Counted from the stretch's first letter, positions 17,036 through 26,358 are shown. The stretch is DNA of 38,615 nucleotides from GYS-P2D sp964489125 (GCA_964489125.1 CAZAXY010000021.1:1-38615); one strand, 5' to 3'. Notes: generated from the sequence alone by a model not told the origin. Made by a program: numbers and translations.

Positions 17036-20000
17036 TCTTAACTGATTTTTCTTCTTGGTATTCTCCCGCTTTGGCAAGTGATGTCAACAGTTGAGCCTTA
17101 CGAATGGGTTTAGTAAGGTATTGATTGGCACCTGCATTGATACATTTTTCTTCGTCACCCTTCATGGCAGAAGCTGTTAGCGCAATGATATGGACGTCAG
17201 CAGATTTTTCTTGGGAGCGCAACATTTTCATCGCTTCTATCCCATTCATGACAGGCATCTCGATGTCCATTAGGACTATATCATAATATTTGTGTTCAAA
17301 TGCTTGAACAGCCTTAAGGCCGTTATCTACTTCATCAAAGGTGTAATTAGCTTTGCTAAGTATGTATGTACACAGACGTCTATTGACTTCATTGTCATCT
17401 ACAATTAAGACAGATTTTTGAGCTTTAGACTCATCCGAATTAATAGTTTTTTCAATGGGTGCTTTTGTTTTTTTACTCAACTCTCGATTAGTTGAGATCA
17501 CTCTCAATATTTCTTTTATTAAGATGTAGTTCTTTACTGGCTTGAGCAGTAGCGAATCAATTAATCCTTCCCTATAGTCTTCTTCAGACTTAATTATTGA
17601 TCTCTCGAGTGAGGTTAGCATCAGTATATGCGCTTGGATATCCCAAGTGGTTCTCAGTTCATATGCTATTTGCAGTCCAGATTTCTCTGGTAGTTTATAA
17701 TCAAGGATGAACAGATCGACCTGCTTGTTATTTTCAATAATTGCCTCCAAATCACGACCATCCCTATAGGCGTTCACCACAGCTCCATACCTACTTAGAG
17801 TTCGATTTAAGATTAGTGATGATGTTTCATTGTCTTCTATGAGGACTATCTGCTTGCCTTGTAATGAATCATCCGAATGTTCAAGGTGATTATCCAACAG
17901 ACTCTCGTCACCTGGTTCTAATTTTACATGAAAATTGAAGTTCGACCCCTCTCCTTTCACGCTGTTGACATTTATATGGCCATCCATGAGTTCTACAAGC
18001 TTGCTGCATATACTCAGCCCTAATCCTGTACCTCCATATCTGCGACCAATTGAATTATCTTCTTGTATGAAGGACTTGAAAATAGCCTCCTTCTTGGCTT
18101 TATCAATTCCTACACCTGTATCTATAACTTCGAAGAAAAAATACGAGCTGTCAGTTTCATCCTGTCTAATCCTTAGAGTTATCTGACCTACGTTAGTAAA
18201 CTTTACCGCATTGTATAGTAGATTGATGAGTATCTGTTTTAATCTAACAGGATCTCCTTTTACCACTCTGTGTATGCTCGGAAGATAATCGAAAACCACT
18301 TCAAGGCGCTTTTCCCTTGCCTTTAAACTTATTACGTCGAGGCTGTTTTCGGCAGCTTCAACTAAGTCAAAAGGAATGTTTTCAAGCTGATAAGAATCAT
18401 TGTCAAACTTGGTGAAATCTAGGATATCGTTGATGATCACTAACAACGAATCTGCACTGGTTTGGATCGAATCTACAAAGTCATTTTGCTCTTGAGTTAA
18501 GTTAGTCTCTAGCAACATAGATGACATACCTATCACACCGTTCATGGGTGTGCGAATCTCATGGCTCATCATGGCCAAAAAGTCTGATTTAGCACTGTTG
18601 GCTTTCCTTTCGCGCTCGGCAAGGTCCACTAGGCGTTCTCGACTTTTTTGTCGGTCAAATAAGTGACTGAGTGCATTGGCAAATCCCTCGATGTTCTGGC
18701 GTATATGTGAATCCGTATCGAGTTCATCCTCGAAAAAAAAGACAAGACCCCCTTGAGGTTTTCTGTCAAGGGTTATGATGGGTTCAATGACGCAATTGGC
18801 TATTTCGTCCTGTAAGAATTGCCTAACTGGCTCAAATTCAGGGTTGCTATCATGGTATTGTGCCCTGCGACCACTAAGGATATTCTCTCTGATTATGTCA
18901 GTCTCTTCGAGGCCCTTTTTTTCAATCTTCTCTAAGTCAATTCTTTCGACTAATCCCTCTATCCTTCGGCTTGCATCCAAGAGTCTTATTTGGTTTCTTT
19001 TTAAGTTGACCTCATAGAGATGAATCATCTTTATATCCATGCGCAATAAGAAGGGGCGTATCATCTGATTAAATCCTTCAACAGCGGTTTCACACTGACC
19101 AAACACTTGAAATATATCTCTTTGGAATCTCAGAGCTGTGTTTCGACTCTCCATAGATTTTCTCAAGGAGGCTTCGGAGTGCTTTACTGTATTGAGCTTA
19201 TCTATGACCATGTTATACACCGAGGCGATCTTAGCTATCTCAGTACCTTGTTCTACTTCAATAGGTGTTGTAAAACTTTGTTCGATACGCTGTTTGTCCA
19301 TGGCGGCCAACAGATCATTTACTGCTTTACTCGTATCGTGTTCATATGTAGTTAATCCTACATTCTCAGCTTCATCGGATACACCGTTTACATTTCTTTT
19401 TTTAAGTACATATGCGGTTGCGTACATCACAATGAAGCTGTACAATGGAATAAGTAGCGCTCCCAAAACTTGCACACCAAATATGTTTATGGCGCCCATT
19501 TCATTCCAACCAGGCACTGACGTATTTGCAAATATAGCTACTGAAAGAGAGCCCCATATGCCTGCAAATAGATGAACAGGTATAACTCCAACTACATCAT
19601 CGATTTCTAGGCGTTGCAAGAGCCATGATCCCAGCATCGCAAATAAACCACCAATTAAACCTATTAATATTGCCTCATAAATTGAAAAATACGGAGCACC
19701 GCCTGAGATTGAAACCAGTCCAGCCAAAAGGCCAATCAATACCCCCCAGATGGATAACTCCTGGCGTCCCCAGAAGTATGCGATTATTCTGCTTCCAATA
19801 ACGCCACCAAGCGACCCACCTATTGTAATAAATATCACATGACTTACTCCGTCAGAAAATGACATGAGATGACCTCCAGTGAACCCAAACCAACCAAACC
19901 ATATAAGTACGATGCCTACATATGATAGTGCGGGATTATTTGATCTGATAGCCGCCCGATGACTTATAGATTGACCGAGTCGAGGACCGAGAATAATGCT

Positions 20001-20522
20001 TATCGCTAAGGCTGCTGCTCCACCAACAGAATGGACAACAGTTGCGCCAGCAAAGTCTTTAAAGCCAAGTTGAGCTAGCCATCCTTGACTAGGATCACCA
20101 AAAGTGGAGGACCAGTACCAGTGACCTGCCACAGGATAAACCAATAAACAGAGCATCACAACACATATGGTATAGGCAGAAAACCTAATTCTTTGCGCTA
20201 CCGCACCAGAAACTATAGTGATGACGGTAACAGCTATAATGGCCTGGTATAATAAGATTGAAACTCTCTCAGTGTCGGCGTAAAGCTTAGTGATATCTAG
20301 TGGATTACCTACTAATCCGTAGATCGACTCTCCGAATATCATTGCCGATCCTATTAACAAGAATATTGCCAAGCTCACCATCAAATAAAAGATGTTCTTG
20401 GCACCAATATTTCTAGAATTCTTACTTTTTACCTCAGCGACCTCAAGGCATAAGAAGCCCAATTGCATGAATGCCACCAATATGGTACAAATCAATATCC
20501 ACAACGTATCAATCTGGGTCAT
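17025..20522 (-). CDS. Ammonium transporter-hybrid histidine kinase fusion (Amt sensor kinase)
   Basis: A 1165-aa fusion. Residues 1-375 are an Amt/Mep/Rh channel with DFAGATVVH (Asp156, His164), PVHLFAGIWG (His317) and GWFGFTGG, keeping the paired pore histidines. Where E. coli AmtB has Phe107 I align Ile96. After a helical linker (about 395-465) comes a GAF-like region (470-625), then HisKA with His654 in SHEIRTPMNG, a HATPase domain (N-box NLLYNAVKF, DTGVGI, GGTGLGLSI) and two receivers. Receiver 1 (891-1010) has Asp941 and Lys994; receiver 2 (1036-1150) has Asp1086 and Lys1138. Amt domains fused to kinases are known as ammonium sensors, for example in anammox planctomycetes. No glnK/PII gene is adjacent. 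It is probably an ammonium sensor; whether it also transports is open. Confidence 0.9.
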   Translation of the reverse strand: MTQIDTLWILICTILVAFMQLGFLCLEVAEVKSKNSRNIGAKNIFYLMVSLAIFLLIGSAMIFGESIYGLVGNPLDITKLYADTERVSILLYQAIIAVTVITIVSGAVAQRIRFSAYTICVVMLCLLVYPVAGHWYWSSTFGDPSQGWLAQLGFKDFAGATVVHSVGGAAALAISIILGPRLGQSISHRAAIRSNNPALSYVGIVLIWFGWFGFTGGHLMSFSDGVSHVIFITIGGSLGGVIGSRIIAYFWGRQELSIWGVLIGLLAGLVSISGGAPYFSIYEAILIGLIGGLFAMLGSWLLQRLEIDDVVGVIPVHLFAGIWGSLSVAIFANTSVPGWNEMGAINIFGVQVLGALLIPLYSFIVMYATAYVLKKRNVNGVSDEAENVGLTTYEHDTSKAVNDLLAAMDKQRIEQSFTTPIEVEQGTEIAKIASVYNMVIDKLNTVKHSEASLRKSMESRNTALRFQRDIFQVFGQCETAVEGFNQMIRPFLLRMDIKMIHLYEVNLKRNQIRLLDASRRIEGLVERIDLEKIEKKGLEETDIIRENILSGRRAQYHDSNPEFEPVRQFLQDEIANCVIEPIITLDRKPQGGLVFFFEDELDTDSHIRQNIEGFANALSHLFDRQKSRERLVDLAERERKANSAKSDFLAMMSHEIRTPMNGVIGMSSMLLETNLTQEQNDFVDSIQTSADSLLVIINDILDFTKFDNDSYQLENIPFDLVEAAENSLDVISLKAREKRLEVVFDYLPSIHRVVKGDPVRLKQILINLLYNAVKFTNVGQITLRIRQDETDSSYFFFEVIDTGVGIDKAKKEAIFKSFIQEDNSIGRRYGGTGLGLSICSKLVELMDGHINVNSVKGEGSNFNFHVKLEPGDESLLDNHLEHSDDSLQGKQIVLIEDNETSSLILNRTLSRYGAVVNAYRDGRDLEAIIENNKQVDLFILDYKLPEKSGLQIAYELRTTWDIQAHILMLTSLERSIIKSEEDYREGLIDSLLLKPVKNYILIKEILRVISTNRELSKKTKAPIEKTINSDESKAQKSVLIVDDNEVNRRLCTYILSKANYTFDEVDNGLKAVQAFEHKYYDIVLMDIEMPVMNGIEAMKMLRSQEKSADVHIIALTASAMKGDEEKCINAGANQYLTKPIRKAQLLTSLAKAGEYQEEKSVKTIL

Positions 20523-20677
20523 CTACGGAATAAAGATATTATAAAAACAATGTAGTAGAGGCTAATTTGGGGTTATAGATACTGTTAAATCTGCAGAACA
20601 TCTGGAGCTATTATAAGCTAGATAGTGACCCAATATTGACATGTGCCAGTACCTGTGTATTATGAGAAATGCCTCAA

Positions 20678-22144
20678 TCATATCAGTCGCCACCCTTCTC
20701 TATAAGAGCGATTGACAAATTGATTAGCCTCAGCAAAATTGGTTATCTCCATCTTCTCGCCATCCCAGATTAACTTTCTACGCCCAGGATATTCTCTACG
20801 ATCATCTGATTGGGTGATGAGTTGGTAGCTTCGTATGGCCAAATTCCCCATTAGCACGGTCTCAGTCATGGGACCGGAATAATCAAATGATGAAGTCAGT
20901 GATTTATGTTCCTTGCTATTGTAGCCTGCCTTACACGCCTCAGTCCATGAGTAATGATGGCCCCATTCTGGCATTTCTGAATAAGGATTAATAGATTGAA
21001 AATTATCGTCCATCTCCAATACTTGACCATCGTAAGTATATAATTTAGGTGTTGCTCCATATGTGCCACAGGTCATCACTCCTTTATCTCCAATAATTAG
21101 TACACCATTATTACTTCCACTATCGCCGAGATCATCAGTAGCTGGAATGATATCTGGATGAAATGGCCGAATCCCACCATCGGTCCAATTGAACTTGATA
21201 GGTGATGGATTGACTGGTGATGCCTCAAATCTTAGTTGTACGCTACTGCTCGGAGGACAGCCTTCAGGTATGTGCTCTGGGGTCCAATCTCTTTTAAAAA
21301 CTTGTCCGACGCTACATTCTACTTCGGTAGGATAACCCAATTGAAGTAACCTAAATGGCACGTCGATCAAGTGACAGCCCATATCGCCTAGAGCACCTGT
21401 GCCAAAATTCCACCAGCCTCGCCATTTGAATGGATGGTAAAGCGGATGATAATCAACCAGCTCGGCAGGACCTACGAAGAGATCCCAATCCTTACTATCG
21501 AGATGCTCAGGGCGCGGCATTGGTTCTGTGGGCACGGGGATTCCTTGTGGCCAGACAGGACGATTAGTCCATACATGGACAGTGTCTACAGTGCCTAGTA
21601 AACCATCATCAAACCATTGTTTCATCTGTTCTTGGCAGGGATTTGATGCACCTTGATTGCCCATTTGTGATACTACCTTGTATTGGCGTGCACCTTCTGT
21701 TAGTTGTCGAGCTTCATATATATTATGCGTCAGTGGTTTCTGAACATATACGTGCTTGTTCATACGTATAGCAGTCATTGCCGCTACACCATGATTGTGA
21801 TCAGGAGTGGATATGGTAACAGCATCTATATCTTTATCCATATTTACCAGCATCTTGCGGAAGTCTTTATAGAAGCTAGCTTGAGGAAACTTCGTTCGAG
21901 CTCTAGCAGCAAGATTGGAGTCTATGTCGCACATAGCGACAATATTATTAGTGCCATCACCACTGGCCCGAATGATATCAGAATATCCTTTGCCGCCAGC
22001 GCCGATTGCTGCAACATTCAATCTATCTGACGGAGCAGTGTAACCAGTGCCGCCAAGGACGTGCCTCGGTACAATATAAAAACCTGCTAGAGCAGTTGCA
22101 CTAGTTGACAAAAATGTCCTTCGATTCTGTTTAGAATTGTTCAT
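20678..22144 (-). CDS. Gfo/Idh/MocA-family oxidoreductase, exported
   Basis: A 488-aa NAD(P)-dependent dehydrogenase family member. The N-terminus has a twin-arginine-type signal (NRRTFLSTSATALAGF), so the enzyme is probably exported folded with its cofactor. The Rossmann domain starts at RLNVAAIGAGGKGYSD (GAGGKG at 48-53), and the usual EKP motif appears as VQKPLTHN (Lys136), a common form in the exported subfamily. The C-terminal domain has GTGALGDMGCHLIDVPF. Family members oxidise or reduce sugars and inositols; the substrate is not evident. It is the last gene of an operon after the ThuA-like and creatininase-family genes (32-nt gap). Confidence 0.9.
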   Translation of the reverse strand: MNNSKQNRRTFLSTSATALAGFYIVPRHVLGGTGYTAPSDRLNVAAIGAGGKGYSDIIRASGDGTNNIVAMCDIDSNLAARARTKFPQASFYKDFRKMLVNMDKDIDAVTISTPDHNHGVAAMTAIRMNKHVYVQKPLTHNIYEARQLTEGARQYKVVSQMGNQGASNPCQEQMKQWFDDGLLGTVDTVHVWTNRPVWPQGIPVPTEPMPRPEHLDSKDWDLFVGPAELVDYHPLYHPFKWRGWWNFGTGALGDMGCHLIDVPFRLLQLGYPTEVECSVGQVFKRDWTPEHIPEGCPPSSSVQLRFEASPVNPSPIKFNWTDGGIRPFHPDIIPATDDLGDSGSNNGVLIIGDKGVMTCGTYGATPKLYTYDGQVLEMDDNFQSINPYSEMPEWGHHYSWTEACKAGYNSKEHKSLTSSFDYSGPMTETVLMGNLAIRSYQLITQSDDRREYPGRRKLIWDGEKMEITNFAEANQFVNRSYREGWRLI

Positions 22145-22176
22145 ATCCTTCGTAATTGGGAATTAAGATAATAGCT

Positions 22177-22938
22177 CTAATACAATTTCATAACATCACA
22201 ATTTGCAACTTTGACGAATAGGTCGGCGATTTTATCTGTGAGATCGTTCAGGAACCGCTGACCTTTGTCGGGAGTAGATTTGTAAGGATTGCCCACTCCA
22301 GTATCTTTGGATATCTTAGACCAAGGGCGTTCTGTCCAGACCCAGTCTTCGTTGAATGCTGCGATCTTATTTTTAGTTTCAGCTCCATCGCCCGCATCGG
22401 ACAGAGGGAGTACTAGCTCTGGTCGTAGGTGCATCATGATACTGGTCTCCATCTCGTCTGCATGATCACCTGATTCTTCAAAATATTTTGCCTTATCCAA
22501 TGCCTTGAACCAGTGAGTCTGGCACAGAAACATATCGGGGTACTTTACGCCCAATTCTCGAAGTGCGGTTTTGAAATCGTTTCCTCCATGACTATTAAAC
22601 ACAAGTAGTTTATAAATGCCTTGCCTATTTAAGACCTCAATTATATTATCGAGAATGATCAGCTGGGTGCTTGGATAGAGATTGATGTCGAATGTGATAT
22701 CTGTCTGCCCTGTATTAACACCAAATGGCACCGTTGGTAAAACCATGACTTTAGCACCTGCTGCATAAGCTTTTCTGGCAGACTCGGCTGCGATAGCATC
22801 TGCCTCATAATTATCGGTGCCATACGGTAGATGATAGTTATGAGCTTCTGTGGCTCCCCAAGGTAGAATTGCTAAATCTATAGAAGCATCTTTTATGGAC
22901 TTCCAGTTAGATTCAGCCAAAATATATGGTCGTATCAT
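22177..22938 (-). CDS. Creatininase-family amidohydrolase-like protein
   Basis: A 253-aa metal-dependent hydrolase of the creatininase family. Metal and active-site motifs are intact: TEAHNYHLPYGTD (Glu31, His33, His36, Asp42), FNSHGGND (His117) and GDHADEMETS (His159, Glu162). There is no signal peptide, so it is cytoplasmic. The family is not limited to creatinine: it includes MftE, formamide hydrolases and a hydrolase opening a keto-inositol ring (IolN). With a Gfo/Idh/MocA dehydrogenase and a ThuA-like protein in the same operon (10 nt from the upstream gene, 32 nt from the downstream one), a role on an oxidised sugar or cyclitol is my inference. Confidence 0.88.
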   Translation of the reverse strand: MIRPYILAESNWKSIKDASIDLAILPWGATEAHNYHLPYGTDNYEADAIAAESARKAYAAGAKVMVLPTVPFGVNTGQTDITFDINLYPSTQLIILDNIIEVLNRQGIYKLLVFNSHGGNDFKTALRELGVKYPDMFLCQTHWFKALDKAKYFEESGDHADEMETSIMMHLRPELVLPLSDAGDGAETKNKIAAFNEDWVWTERPWSKISKDTGVGNPYKSTPDKGQRFLNDLTDKIADLFVKVANCDVMKLY

Positions 22939-22948
22939 TTAAATTGAT

Positions 22949-23815
22949 TTATAAACCTAATCTGCCTGCCCATTGCATAGCATTACTAATCATTTGGAGA
23001 TGTTCTTGCTCTGACCATGATTCTTTTGTGTGACCTAATGCACTGTAGACAGACCTTCCTTTATCAATCTCATTATACCATACTATAGGGTGGTCAGAAC
23101 CCATTCCTTGCTTTTTATCTTTACCCATAAACAGAAACTCACCATCAGGATTAATCGTCGATTCATCTACTGTGTAAAGGATCGACATCCCTTTGTCTCT
23201 GGGGTTATCCTTAAATATGTACCATTCATCAGTACGGTTCCATGATGACCTGAGATCATGACAGAGAAACTTGCTGGTCCTATCGCACTCTAAGATCATT
23301 TTGGCTTCCTGAAATTGTGGATTCATCGGATGGTGAGAGAAGTCTGCTCCGATAATATGACTCCTATACCATGACCACTTGTGCGACCCATCTCCTGCCG
23401 CATGTATACCTAAGAATCCTCCGCCAGACTCAATATATGTTCTCAAGGCTTGCTGTTGATCTTCCGTCAGTACTGGCCCTGTAGTATTATTCCATATTAC
23501 CAGGTCGACTTGGGAGAGGTCGCTATCATTAAAAGCTGCGCCATTTTCGGTATGAATCATGTGCCATTCATGATCTTTACAGATCCTCTGTATAGTGGGA
23601 ATAGATGCTTCAATCGCTCCACCATGCCGGAAGCCATTCGTTTTAGTAAAGACAAGAATATTGGCTCGATCTGTATCAAACTGTATGGCAGGTACCTCAT
23701 AGTCATAGTCTTCCACGCCATTGAGGACTCTGTCCACAAAGCGATACGCCATATACCCACCAATTAAAAGGGCAATAATAAGTACTGCTAATCCATACTT
23801 TAAAATCTTTTGCAT
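22949..23815 (-). CDS. ThuA-like domain protein with membrane anchor
   Basis: A 288-aa protein with an N-terminal membrane helix (about 6-27) that leaves the rest outside the cytoplasmic membrane. The ThuA-like glutamine-amidotransferase-type fold covers about 50-285. Characteristic segments are ILVFTKTNGFRHGGAIE, VIWNNTTG, GGGFLGIHAAGDG and SALGHTKESW, with several conserved histidines. ThuA was named for a trehalose-utilisation locus where it works with a Gfo/Idh/MocA dehydrogenase (ThuB). Here too such a dehydrogenase lies in the operon. It is the first gene of the operon, with a 197-nt divergent region before rpsT. The activity is not established from sequence. Confidence 0.88.
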   Translation of the reverse strand: MQKILKYGLAVLIIALLIGGYMAYRFVDRVLNGVEDYDYEVPAIQFDTDRANILVFTKTNGFRHGGAIEASIPTIQRICKDHEWHMIHTENGAAFNDSDLSQVDLVIWNNTTGPVLTEDQQQALRTYIESGGGFLGIHAAGDGSHKWSWYRSHIIGADFSHHPMNPQFQEAKMILECDRTSKFLCHDLRSSWNRTDEWYIFKDNPRDKGMSILYTVDESTINPDGEFLFMGKDKKQGMGSDHPIVWYNEIDKGRSVYSALGHTKESWSEQEHLQMISNAMQWAGRLGL

Positions 23816-23969
23816 ATCCTTTTTAACGGGTATTGGACTGTAGTCTTAAAGTTAACAATCTGTGTTCATATTACTGAATCGCCTTGCTTCTTGAGCTCTT
23901 ATCTATGTCTTATAGCGTCATGATATATAAAAACTGATTTCTACACCTTTTTTATTCCTTGAAATAGTA

Positions 23970-23977
23970 TACTTTTG
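23970..23977 (+). promoter_or_regulatory. -7 promoter element for rpsT
   Basis: TACTTTTG followed by C matches the Bacteroidota TAnnTTTG consensus and lies 36 nt before the rpsT start codon. The upstream -33 TTG is not clear at the usual spacing. Confidence 0.55.
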
Positions 23978-24012
23978 CACCACTTTTAAAACAAGCAACA
24001 AAGAAAACTCAT

Positions 24013-24267
24013 ATGGCTAATCACGCTTCTGCAAAGAAAAGAGCTCGACAAGACGCTAAAAAGAGAATTGCGAATAGATATTACAAGAAGTCTGCTCGTA
24101 CTGCTATCGCCAAACTAAGAGAAATAGAAGATCAGGAAGAAGCTAAGAAGTTTTTTCCTAAAGTGACAAGCATGATTGATAAGCTTGCAAAGAAAAACCT
24201 TTGGCATAAGAACAAAGCAGCCAATGTTAAGAGCAAATTGAATAAGCACATAAAGGCTTTAGGATAA
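24013..24267 (+). CDS. rpsT: Ribosomal protein bS20
   Basis: An 84-aa, Lys/Arg/Ala-rich helical protein. The N-terminus MANHASAKKRARQDAKKRIANR and the C-terminal KNLWHKNKAANVKSKLNKHIKAL are typical of bS20, which binds 16S rRNA in the small subunit. Length is normal. It is monocistronic: a clear -7 promoter element lies upstream and a strong terminator follows at 24294-24330. Confidence 0.97.
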   Translation: MANHASAKKRARQDAKKRIANRYYKKSARTAIAKLREIEDQEEAKKFFPKVTSMIDKLAKKNLWHKNKAANVKSKLNKHIKALG

Positions 24268-24293
24268 TAAGCCCGCTGCTCAGTTTTAAAAGT

Positions 24294-24330
24294 AAAAAAA
24301 GCCTTCATCTGTATCGATGAGGGCTTTTTT
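24294..24330. terminator. Bidirectional terminator between rpsT and the dioxygenase gene
   Basis: Stem GCCTTCATC/GATGAGGGC (24301-24309, 24316-24324, one G-U pair) with a TGTATC loop, flanked by seven A on the left and six T on the right. It can therefore end both the plus-strand rpsT transcript and the minus-strand dioxygenase transcript, whose stop codon lies 20 nt away. Confidence 0.9.
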
Positions 24331-24349
24331 AGTGGCTCTAAGCATCAGG

Positions 24350-25303
24350 TTATTTTTTCAAACCAATCTCTCTCAACCGTTCATCGAGATACTCTCCAGC
24401 CGTTATAGGTTCATAATGTGCGGCTTCACCTGCATTAATACAGCGATCTAAGCATGTTAAGTCCATATTCGGAACAGGATGTAAAAAGAAAGGTATCGAC
24501 AATCTTGGTTTATGCCATTCGGATCTTGGCGGATTAATGACTCGATGTGTCGTAGACTTCAAGTAATCATTAGTCATTCGCTGGAGCATATCTCCAACGT
24601 TGATGACAATTTCATCTTCTTCAGGTTCTATATCAAGCCACTCATTGTTTTTGTTGAGCAATTGCAGACCTCCTGCACTTGCTCCTACCAGTAAAGTGAT
24701 CAAGTTAATGTCTTCATGCTGCTCTGCTCGGATGGCAGTTTTTGGCTCTTCGGTGATTGGGGGATAGTGAATCGCTCTTAAAATACTCGAGCCCTCATAA
24801 ACTTGCCCATCAAAGTAGTCTTCAGGAAGATCGAGATGGATGGCAATAGCCTTGAGCAAGATCGTTCCGACTTTTTCAAAAGACTGGTACAGATCAAAAC
24901 CCAGTTTAGGAAATTGTGGCACCTCAGTTACCTGAACGTTCTCAGGATATCGCTCCTTATCAGGATGTGTATCATCGACTTGTTGTCCGATTTGAAAAAA
25001 CTCCTTTAGATCCGCCACTTTAGATCCTTTAGCGTGTTCTTTTCCATATGAAGTATACCCCCGCTGTCCAGCTAATCCGGGGATTTCATAATTTGATTTC
25101 GTAGGTTTATCCAAGGCGAAAAATGACTTAGATGAACTATAGAAATCTTCAATCAGGGACATGGGTATTCCATGATTCTTAATAGCGATAAACCCTATCT
25201 CATGAAAAGCGTCACCAAGTTCTGCAACAAATTGTGACTTCTGCTCTGTAGAACCATCGGTCCATTTTGCTAGGTCTAATACAGGTACTGCTTTTTGAGC
25301 CAT
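24350..25303 (-). CDS. 2-oxoglutarate/Fe(II)-dependent dioxygenase, isopenicillin N synthase-like
   Basis: A 317-aa cytoplasmic enzyme. The N-terminal DIOX_N-like domain (VPVLDLAKW, IGFIAIKNHGIP) is followed by the catalytic double-stranded beta-helix with iron ligands His196, Asp198 (EQHEDINLITLL) and His253 (TTHRVINPP), and the cosubstrate pair Arg267-x-Ser269. The full set of ligands suggests an active oxygenase. The family hydroxylates or desaturates many small molecules, and the substrate here is unknown. It is divergent from the nucleoside hydrolase gene with 106 nt between starts, so the two may share regulation. Confidence 0.9.
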   Translation of the reverse strand: MAQKAVPVLDLAKWTDGSTEQKSQFVAELGDAFHEIGFIAIKNHGIPMSLIEDFYSSSKSFFALDKPTKSNYEIPGLAGQRGYTSYGKEHAKGSKVADLKEFFQIGQQVDDTHPDKERYPENVQVTEVPQFPKLGFDLYQSFEKVGTILLKAIAIHLDLPEDYFDGQVYEGSSILRAIHYPPITEEPKTAIRAEQHEDINLITLLVGASAGGLQLLNKNNEWLDIEPEEDEIVINVGDMLQRMTNDYLKSTTHRVINPPRSEWHKPRLSIPFFLHPVPNMDLTCLDRCINAGEAAHYEPITAGEYLDERLREIGLKK

Positions 25304-25409
25304 AATATTAATTTGTATTGATTACTGTAAAATTAAGGCATTAGTATATAATCTCTTACAGAGAATAGGTATTGTTGATTCAAGAATAGAAGAAGCTAAG
25401 ATTACAAAG

Positions 25410-26354
25410 ATGAAAAAGAAGGTATTTATAGATACTGATGCTGGCACAGATGATGCGGTGGCTATAGTGATGGCATTGGAAGATCCAAGTGTCGAAATTA
25501 TAGGTATCTCATGCGTTGGTGGCAATGCAACTGTAGGACAGGTAGCTCAGAATGTACTCTATCTGTGTGATCGTATGAATCGAAATATACCCGTGTTTGT
25601 TGGGGCAGAGAAACCATTAACACGACCGTTATCGTCTTCAGATTTTATTCACGGCACGGATGGCTTGGGGGACATAGATATCGATAATCATGGTAGAAAA
25701 CCATCTCCCATAAGTGCAGCTGAGGGCCTACGCTCAGCAATATTGAACCATCCTGATGAGCTGACCATCATAACTTTAGGACCGTTGACTAATGTGGCTC
25801 TCGCATTACAACAGTTTCCTGACTTGGGATCACTCGTCAAGAGACTACTTATCATGGGCGGTAGTTACCAGATGCCGGGTAATATCACACCTGTATCAGA
25901 ATATAACTTTTGGGTGGACCCAGAGGCGGCAGATTTTTGTATTAATACAGATATACCAAAGATGATCGTCGGTTGGGATATCACCTTGAGACATGGTTAT
26001 CTCGATTTGGATGAACTGGCCTTGCTCAGGCATGATCACCATCCTTTATCTAAGGAGATTGTTGAGATGCAACAAGTAAGATTGGATTGGATGCAATCAG
26101 AAGGTCACGAGCTGTCGTGTACATGGGCAGATGCTGTTGCTATGCTAGCATTTCTCGATCCGAACTATTGTACTGATATAGGTGATTATTATTGCCAGGT
26201 GGTTAGGTCAGGAGATACAGATGATACCCGTGGTATGTTAATAGTAGATGTCAATCGACAAAAGTTAATTAAATCTAACGCTCAGCTAGTCTTAAGCGCA
26301 GATCGAGAGATATTCAAATCCTCGATCTACACGACTTTTAACGTTCAAGTATAG
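25410..26354 (+). CDS. Nucleoside hydrolase (inosine-uridine preferring type)
   Basis: A 314-aa enzyme that cleaves the N-glycosidic bond of ribonucleosides. The calcium-binding signature is at the N-terminus (FIDTDAGTDDAVAIVMAL; Asp10, Asp14, Asp15), with EYNFWVDPEAADF and TWADAVAMLAFLDP further on, both part of the active site in this family. There is no signal peptide, so it acts in cytoplasmic salvage. Base preference cannot be read from the sequence. It ends 4 nt before the stop of the convergent dehydrogenase gene, with no visible terminator between them. Confidence 0.92.
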   Translation: MKKKVFIDTDAGTDDAVAIVMALEDPSVEIIGISCVGGNATVGQVAQNVLYLCDRMNRNIPVFVGAEKPLTRPLSSSDFIHGTDGLGDIDIDNHGRKPSPISAAEGLRSAILNHPDELTIITLGPLTNVALALQQFPDLGSLVKRLLIMGGSYQMPGNITPVSEYNFWVDPEAADFCINTDIPKMIVGWDITLRHGYLDLDELALLRHDHHPLSKEIVEMQQVRLDWMQSEGHELSCTWADAVAMLAFLDPNYCTDIGDYYCQVVRSGDTDDTRGMLIVDVNRQKLIKSNAQLVLSADREIFKSSIYTTFNVQV

Positions 26355-26358
26355 AAAA

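Noticed and set aside
20121..20128. Further GTGACCTG site
   Set aside because: It lies inside the Amt-kinase coding sequence and lacks the TGCAA part; one chance hit of an 8-mer is expected in this window.
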